Source of the DNA: Alphaproteobacteria bacterium
GTDB taxonomy: Bacteria; Pseudomonadota; Alphaproteobacteria; UBA8366
Length of the DNA stretch: 5,508 bases
Assembly (NCBI GenBank): GCA_030743445.1
Contig: JASLSL010000218.1
Coordinates: 1-5,508 of the forward strand
Reading direction: 5' to 3'
This document shows positions 1-5,508 of this stretch, piece after piece. Position numbers and translations under genes: made by a program. Numbering within the stretch: position 1 is the stretch's first letter; the number at the start of each line of letters is the position of its first letter. The notes beneath the pieces were generated by a model, which saw only the letters and a program-made list of their open reading frames with translations, was not told the DNA's origin and did not search any database.

Positions 1-2114
<2,114 letters not shown>

Positions 2115-2117
<3 letters not shown>

Positions 2118-2151
2118 TACCAAGGGTCTTTATCTATGACCCTTGGTATTA
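2115..2151. terminator. Perfect 14-bp inverted repeat overlapping the mutase stop codon
   Basis: The arms TAATACCAAGGGTC (2115-2128) and GACCCTTGGTATTA (2138-2151) are exact reverse complements, separated by a 9-base loop (2129-2137). The first three bases of the left arm are the TAA stop of the mutase. In RNA this forms a strong hairpin right at the end of the message, suiting 3'-end formation or stabilisation. There is no run of T directly after the stem; a T-rich patch begins only about 8 bases later (2159-2173). It is therefore a non-classical intrinsic terminator at best, and may instead be a copy of a dispersed palindromic repeat. The symmetry is seen directly; the function is inferred. 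Confidence 0.5.
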
Positions 2152-2172
2152 AATGCGAATTTATCTTTTTGT

Positions 2173-2178
2173 TAGAAT
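2173..2178 (+). promoter_or_regulatory. Possible -10 element for the coiled-coil gene
   Basis: TAGAAT matches the sigma-70 type -10 consensus TATAAT at five of six positions and lies 19 bases upstream of the ATG at 2197, inside an AT-rich stretch (2147-2178) that contrasts with the GC-rich genes. No good -35 box sits at 16-18 bp: TTGGTA at 2143-2148 is 24 bp away and lies within the palindrome. The implied leader would be only about 12 bases, and there is no convincing Shine-Dalgarno sequence (only a weak TAGG at 2183-2186). The hairpin plus the AT-rich leader suggests the second gene has its own transcript, but this site is a weak call. Confidence 0.25.
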
Positions 2179-2196
2179 AGCGTAGGCTCTCGACCC

Positions 2197-5100
2197 ATGC
2201 CGGCGAACGTCACGGAACTGCCGCGCTCTGGGCGGCACGCCAAGGGGCCCGACCCCGCCGAGCTGGAAGCGACCAGCGCGCGCGCCACGCGGATTTGGCG
2301 CCGGCTGCTCGCGGTCGGCCTGGGCTTGTCAGCGGTGTGGATCGCGCTCTCCGCCTACTACGTCGATACCACCCTCGGCTGGGACTTCGCGGCCCTGATG
2401 CTGCCGCACGAGCTCGGTGCGCTGTTTGCCGGGTTCGCGACACCGCTCGCCTTCCTGTGGTTGGCGATTTCCTATCTTCGGCAGGACCAGGAGGTCCGTC
2501 GCCACACCGAGGTGCTGCGCCGCCAGCTCGAGCTCCTGACCTATCCGGCCGAGGAAGCCGAGGCGCGCATCCGCACCGTCTCGGAAGCCCTCAAGGAGCA
2601 GGCCGACGAGCTGACCCGCGCCAGCGACAAGGCGGCGGTCGACGTCGGCGGGCTGACCGACACCCTGCGCCGCCAGACCGAGGCGCTCAGCGACGTCTCC
2701 GAGCGGGCGGCGGTCGAATCGAAGGGCATGCACGACACGCTCGGCGACCAGGCGCGGGCGCTATCGAACCTCGCCGACCGGTTCGACGAGCAGCACCGGG
2801 CGATGGAGAATTCGGTCGGGCTCCAGACCGCCGAGCTCGATCAAGCGACGACGCGGGCGTTGGAGATGTCGGACGAGATCGGCGCCGCGCTGAGATTGCA
2901 GGCGGCCGAGTTGACCAATGCGTCGGAACGCGCGGTGGGCCAGGCGAAGGACATGGGCGAGCTGTTCGAGGAATACACCGGGTCGCTCTCGGATGCGTCC
3001 CGGTCGGCGCTCGAAAAGGCCCGCGCGATCGGCGAGACCCTCGACGAGCGGACCAACCAGCTCGCCGCCGCGAGCGACCGGATCGCCGGGCGGGCGGGCG
3101 AGATCGCGGCCGGCCTGCAGGAACAGTTCCAGCGCATCACCGGGCGGCTCAAGCAGGCCTTCGACCGCCAGGGCGAGTCGCTGCACGGCATGACCGAGCG
3201 CACCGGCGAGCGCATCGACCGCATGGCCGAGACGCTGGATGTGCAGACCGGCAACCTGTCGCAGTCGATCGACGCGGCGATGAGCCGCCAGTCGGCGGAA
3301 TTCGACCGCCTGCTCGACGACGCCAAGACCCGGGCCGACGACATCGGCGAGAGCCTCGACGAACAGACCCACGATCTGACCCAACGGCTCGACACCGCGC
3401 TGAAGCGGCAGACCTCGGTGCTTTCGGCCTCGGTCGAGCTGACCGCCGAACGGATCGAGGAGATCACCGCCGACCTGCGCGGCCGGGCGCAGGAGCTCGG
3501 CCACGTCACCTCGCAGACCCAGGATCACGCAACCCGTATCCAGGGCGCCTTGGAAAGCCAGGCCGAGGCGCTGAAGGAGATGGCCGAGCACGTCTCGGAC
3601 CAGGCGCGGGCGGTCGAGGCGGCCGTCGACCAGCATTCCGACGCGCTCGAGCGGACCGCGGAAACCTCGTCCGAGAAGGTCCGCGCGCTGTCGACCGCGC
3701 TCGGGCATCAGGCGCAGGACCTGGCGCGCACCACCGACCTCGCCGCGGCCCGGGCCGAATCGATCCGCACCGTGCTGCACCGCCAGGCCGAGAAGCTGAC
3801 CGCCGCATCCGAGCTCGCTTCGCGCCAGGCCGGCGAGATCGAGGAGATGCTCACGGCGCGCACGGCCGAGATTTCAAGCGCGGTCAAGGACGGCATGCGC
3901 GAGGTCAGCGATGCGTTCGATCCGACCGTGGCGCAGGCGCGCCGGATCGGCGAGTCGCTCCGCATCCAGGCGCAGACGATGCGTGAATCGGCCGACTGGT
4001 CGAGCAGCCAGGCGACCGCGATCGGCGAGATGTTGCAAAAGCAGAGCGAGGATCTGCGCTCGGCCTCGGATCACGCGGTGACGCAGGTGCGCGAGATTCG
4101 CGAGCTCGTCCAGGGCCACACCATCGAGTTGGAGCGCACCACCGAGAAGACGGCGCAGGACGCGCAGCGCATCCGCGAGGCGTTGCGCGACGACAGCAAG
4201 ATTCTGGGCGAACTCGCCGAGGTCCTGGCCGAACGGGCCGACGGGGTGCAGGACATCGTCAAACGCCACGCCGCGGCCCTCGACGGCGCGTCGGAGGGCG
4301 CCAACGAAAAGGCCGAGCAGATCGGCGTCCTCTTGAAGAAACACTCGGACGACCTGCTGCGCGCGGCCGATACGGTCAGCACGAAGATCGCCGAGTCCGG
4401 CAAGTCGTTCTCGGCCGAGGCGACCGACCTCAACCAGGCGCTGCGCACCGCGGTCGGCCTGCTCGACGAGGTCAGCGAGCGCTTCAACCGCCAGGCCGAA
4501 CGCTTCACCACCGCCTCGATGCAGGTCGGCATGCAGGTCAACGACAACCGCGAGGCGCTGGGCAAGGAATCCGAGGACCTCTCCAAGGTGGCGCGCGAGG
4601 CGGCGGAGCGGATCAAGCTGATCGGCGACGCCTTCGCCCAGCAGACGACGAGCCTAACCGGGGCCGCCGACCAGGTCACCGACCGCCTCGGCTCGCTCGC
4701 CGAGACCTTCCGCCAGCAGACGCGCGACCTGACCGGCGCCTCGGATGCCGCCAACCGGCAGGTCCGCGATGTCGAGGAAGCGATGCAGCGCCAGAGCGAA
4801 TCGCTGACCGCCGCGAGCGCCCAGGCCAAGGTCGCCGCCGACGGCGTCACCCGGCAGGTCGAGAAGCACAGCCGCGACCTGATGACAGCACTCGAGGCCG
4901 CGGTCGCGAAATCGGACGAGGCGAGCGCGACCTTCGACAATCAGGCCGACCGGCTCGAGAAGGCTTCGATCAAGGCGGCCGAACAATCGGAGAAGCTGCG
5001 CGAGGACGACCTCACCGCGCGCCGGGACCTGTTCCTCAAGACCGCGCGGTTCATCATCGAGGATCTCGACTCGACGACGATCGACCTGACCCGGGTGTTG

Positions 5101-5403
5101 AGCAACGAGGTGTCCGAGGCCGATTGGAAGCGCTACGCCAAGGGCGACCGCGGCGTCTTCACCCGCTCGCTGTTGCGCGGCCACCAGGCCGCGGTGGTGC
5201 CGCGCATCGCCGACCTGATCAAGCGGGACGGCGACATGCGGCGCTACGTGCTGCGCTACGTCGACCAGTTCGAGCGGTTGCTCAAGGATTCGCGCGGCGT
5301 CGACCCGGAGAACCTGCTGCACTCGACGTTCCTGACGGCCGATGTCGGCAAGCTCTATCTGATGCTCAACCGGGCGCTCGGGCGCGACGGCTTGCAGAAG
5401 TAG
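2197..5403 (+). CDS. Membrane-anchored giant coiled-coil protein with 25-residue repeats (TipN/GPR-like architecture)
   Basis: This encodes 1068 residues and is not assigned to a named family with certainty. Order of parts: a basic cytoplasmic N-terminus (1-36, ending RIWRR); two hydrophobic helices at about 37-56 and 73-94; a juxtamembrane segment (95-125) with YPAEEAEARI; a coiled-coil rod from 126 to 931 made of 30 units of a 25-residue repeat; and a C-terminal helical domain (about 942-1068). Both membrane helices are flanked by positive charge on the outer ends (RIWRR before, RQDQEVRR after), so both the N-terminus and the rod should be cytoplasmic. I saw no cysteine, no Walker A motif, no HAMP domain and no chemoreceptor signalling tip. 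ATG 2197 is the first possible start after an in-frame TAG at 2173, and the next ATG lies in the second membrane helix. Alphaproteobacterial polarity factors such as Caulobacter TipN and Agrobacterium GPR combine N-terminal membrane helices with long coils, so a cell-pole or envelope-scaffold role is a reasonable guess, not a demonstrated one. Annotation pipelines may label it apolipoprotein-like or ATPase-like because of the coil. Confidence 0.9.
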   Translation: MPANVTELPRSGRHAKGPDPAELEATSARATRIWRRLLAVGLGLSAVWIALSAYYVDTTLGWDFAALMLPHELGALFAGFATPLAFLWLAISYLRQDQEVRRHTEVLRRQLELLTYPAEEAEARIRTVSEALKEQADELTRASDKAAVDVGGLTDTLRRQTEALSDVSERAAVESKGMHDTLGDQARALSNLADRFDEQHRAMENSVGLQTAELDQATTRALEMSDEIGAALRLQAAELTNASERAVGQAKDMGELFEEYTGSLSDASRSALEKARAIGETLDERTNQLAAASDRIAGRAGEIAAGLQEQFQRITGRLKQAFDRQGESLHGMTERTGERIDRMAETLDVQTGNLSQSIDAAMSRQSAEFDRLLDDAKTRADDIGESLDEQTHDLTQRLDTALKRQTSVLSASVELTAERIEEITADLRGRAQELGHVTSQTQDHATRIQGALESQAEALKEMAEHVSDQARAVEAAVDQHSDALERTAETSSEKVRALSTALGHQAQDLARTTDLAAARAESIRTVLHRQAEKLTAASELASRQAGEIEEMLTARTAEISSAVKDGMREVSDAFDPTVAQARRIGESLRIQAQTMRESADWSSSQATAIGEMLQKQSEDLRSASDHAVTQVREIRELVQGHTIELERTTEKTAQDAQRIREALRDDSKILGELAEVLAERADGVQDIVKRHAAALDGASEGANEKAEQIGVLLKKHSDDLLRAADTVSTKIAESGKSFSAEATDLNQALRTAVGLLDEVSERFNRQAERFTTASMQVGMQVNDNREALGKESEDLSKVAREAAERIKLIGDAFAQQTTSLTGAADQVTDRLGSLAETFRQQTRDLTGASDAANRQVRDVEEAMQRQSESLTAASAQAKVAADGVTRQVEKHSRDLMTALEAAVAKSDEASATFDNQADRLEKASIKAAEQSEKLREDDLTARRDLFLKTARFIIEDLDSTTIDLTRVLSNEVSEADWKRYAKGDRGVFTRSLLRGHQAAVVPRIADLIKRDGDMRRYVLRYVDQFERLLKDSRGVDPENLLHSTFLTADVGKLYLMLNRALGRDGLQK
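2305..2478 (+). other. N-terminal transmembrane hairpin of the coiled-coil protein
   Basis: Codons 37-56 (rich in Leu, Val, Ala and Gly, ending ALSAYYV) and 73-94 (LGALFAGFATPLAF onward to ISYL) are the only strongly hydrophobic stretches in the protein. A loop of about 16 residues containing DTTLGWDF joins them. Arginines lie before the first and after the second helix, so by the positive-inside rule the loop is periplasmic and the rest cytoplasmic. There is no signal-peptidase or lipobox motif, so this is an anchor and not a cleaved export signal. The whole 800-residue rod is thus tethered to the inner membrane at one end. Confidence 0.8.
2572..4989 (+). repeat. Tandem 75-bp / 25-residue coiled-coil repeat array, 30 units
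   Basis: Residues 126-931 divide without gaps into 30 units: seven of 25 (126-300), three of 40 (301-420), five of 25 (421-545), one of 36 (546-581) and fourteen of 25 (582-931). Counted by eye within the unit, position 14 is Leu in 26 of 30 units (otherwise Ile, Met or Phe); position 11 is Ala, Thr or Ser in 29 of 30; position 10 is Gln in 18 and His in 5. Position 3 is usually Ile/Val/Met/Leu, position 7 usually Leu/Val/Phe/Met, position 21 mostly Ala, and position 25 often Ala or Val. Core spacing 4-4-3-4-3-4-3 sums to 25, that is two heptads plus one hendecad. Residues 101-125 look like a decayed extra unit (Gln at 10, Leu at 14, Ala at 21, Ile at 25). Copies have diverged strongly at DNA level, so the repeat is old. 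Confidence 0.88.
3097..3456 (+). repeat. Three 40-residue variant units inside the repeat array
   Basis: Residues 301-340, 341-380 and 381-420 each consist of a normal 25-residue unit followed by an extra 15 residues. The position-7 leucines at 307, 347, 387 and 427 are exactly 40 apart. The 25-residue parts of all three end in Gln, unlike the usual Ala/Val/Ser endings, and contain an unusual hydrophobic residue at position 18 (Leu or Ile). They thus form a distinct subfamily that probably arose by duplication of the longer unit. Forty residues over eleven core positions gives a period near 3.64, slightly right-handed compared with the surrounding 25-residue units. Confidence 0.75.
5020..5400 (+). 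other. C-terminal helical cap domain of the coiled-coil protein
   Basis: From residue 942 the 25-residue pattern stops and composition changes: aromatic residues appear (Phe, Tyr and Trp976), with prolines at 1002 and 1036. Readable pieces include RRDLFLKTARFIIEDL, DWKRYAKGDRGVFTRSLL, MRRYVLRYVDQFERLL and STFLTADVGKLYLMLNRALG. These look like four or five amphipathic helices with loops, forming a compact domain and not a further coil. My recollection is that similar tails occur on other large coiled-coil proteins of Alphaproteobacteria annotated as hypothetical, but I cannot confirm that here. The domain sits at the end of the rod farthest from the membrane, so it is the likely partner-binding or oligomerising part. 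No catalytic motif is evident. Confidence 0.65.
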
Positions 5404-5431
5404 ATTTTCTCCTAGGCACACTTTCTCCGTC

Positions 5432-5461
5432 ATTCCGGACGGCTGCAAGCCGATCCGGAAT
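5432..5461. repeat. Bulged palindrome after the coiled-coil gene (terminator or dispersed repeat)
   Basis: ATTCCGGA (5432-5439) pairs with TCCGGAAT (5454-5461). Inside it CGGCT (5440-5444) pairs with AGCCG (5448-5452) around a GCA loop, leaving A5453 as a single bulge. It starts 29 bases after the TAG stop and has no T-run following it. The surrounding pattern GTCATTCC...GGAATCCA recalls intergenic palindromic repeats common in alphaproteobacterial genomes, so it may be a dispersed element that also serves as the 3' end of the transcript. The remaining bases to 5508 show no supportable gene. Confidence 0.5.
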
Positions 5462-5508
5462 CCATGCCTGAGAGACACCAAATGTCACGTTTCATCCTTG
5501 CGTAGAGC

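Noticed and set aside
2295..3986. 563-residue frame on the + strand inside the scaffold gene
   Set aside because: Its composition is Arg/Gly/Ala/Pro-rich and domain-free. It stays open because the true frame is a GC-rich 75-bp repeat, so any stop-free alternate frame is repeated too.
4399..4407. Gly-Lys-Ser at residues 735-737 as a nucleotide-binding P-loop
   Set aside because: The preceding Gly-x4 of Walker A is absent and the tripeptide lies inside a coiled-coil unit; no Walker B or ATPase fold is visible.
2197..5403. Methyl-accepting chemotaxis protein
   Set aside because: There is no periplasmic sensor domain, HAMP domain or conserved signalling hairpin tip; only general coil composition (Ala, Glu, Gln, Ser) resembles chemoreceptors.
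4654..5481. 275-residue minus-strand frame over the end of the scaffold gene
   Set aside because: It is antisense to the repeat and cap domain, has no recognisable motif, and its start lies inside the 3' flank near the palindrome with no ribosome site.
5464..5505. Small ORF of 13 codons starting ATG 5464
   Set aside because: It is very short, has no ribosome-binding site and begins just 2 bases after the palindrome; no support as a gene.

Overview
The window is GC-rich with strongly GC-biased third codon positions. It carries two genes on the + strand and two short intergenic or flanking stretches. The mutase sequence (for example TSGVSLTE and DPLAGSYYVE) and the architecture of the second protein resemble what I know from Alphaproteobacteria, perhaps a Rhodospirillales-like lineage. 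That placement is inference from memory of families, not a search.

Layout. Positions 1-2117 hold nearly all of a methylmalonyl-CoA mutase: an adenosylcobalamin-dependent, single-chain enzyme with its C-terminal B12-binding domain. Its first roughly 10-20 codons lie upstream of the window. Its TAA stop is the first three bases of a perfect 14-bp inverted repeat (2115-2151). This is followed by an AT-rich leader (2152-2196) with a weak promoter candidate. Positions 2197-5403 encode a 1068-residue protein with an N-terminal two-helix membrane hairpin, an approximately 806-residue coiled-coil rod, and a conserved-looking C-terminal helical cap of about 127 residues. After its TAG stop, the last 105 bases hold a second, bulged palindrome (5432-5461) and no gene that I can see.

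The main discovery-type observation is in the second gene. The rod is an almost gap-free tandem array of a 25-residue unit (75 bp): 30 units with no spacers between them. Three consecutive units are extended to 40 residues and one to 36. The 36-residue unit carries the only proline in the rod. Twenty-five residues is two heptads plus one hendecad, which would give a nearly straight, very long rod of about 120 nm if fully helical. Membrane hairpin plus long cytoplasmic coil resembles alphaproteobacterial polarity and pole-organising proteins such as TipN or GPR, but orthology is not shown here.

The two genes are not obviously one functional unit. A stem-loop and a possible promoter separate them, and one is propionate/methylmalonyl metabolism while the other looks structural. 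No mobile element, tRNA, rRNA or CRISPR array is visible.
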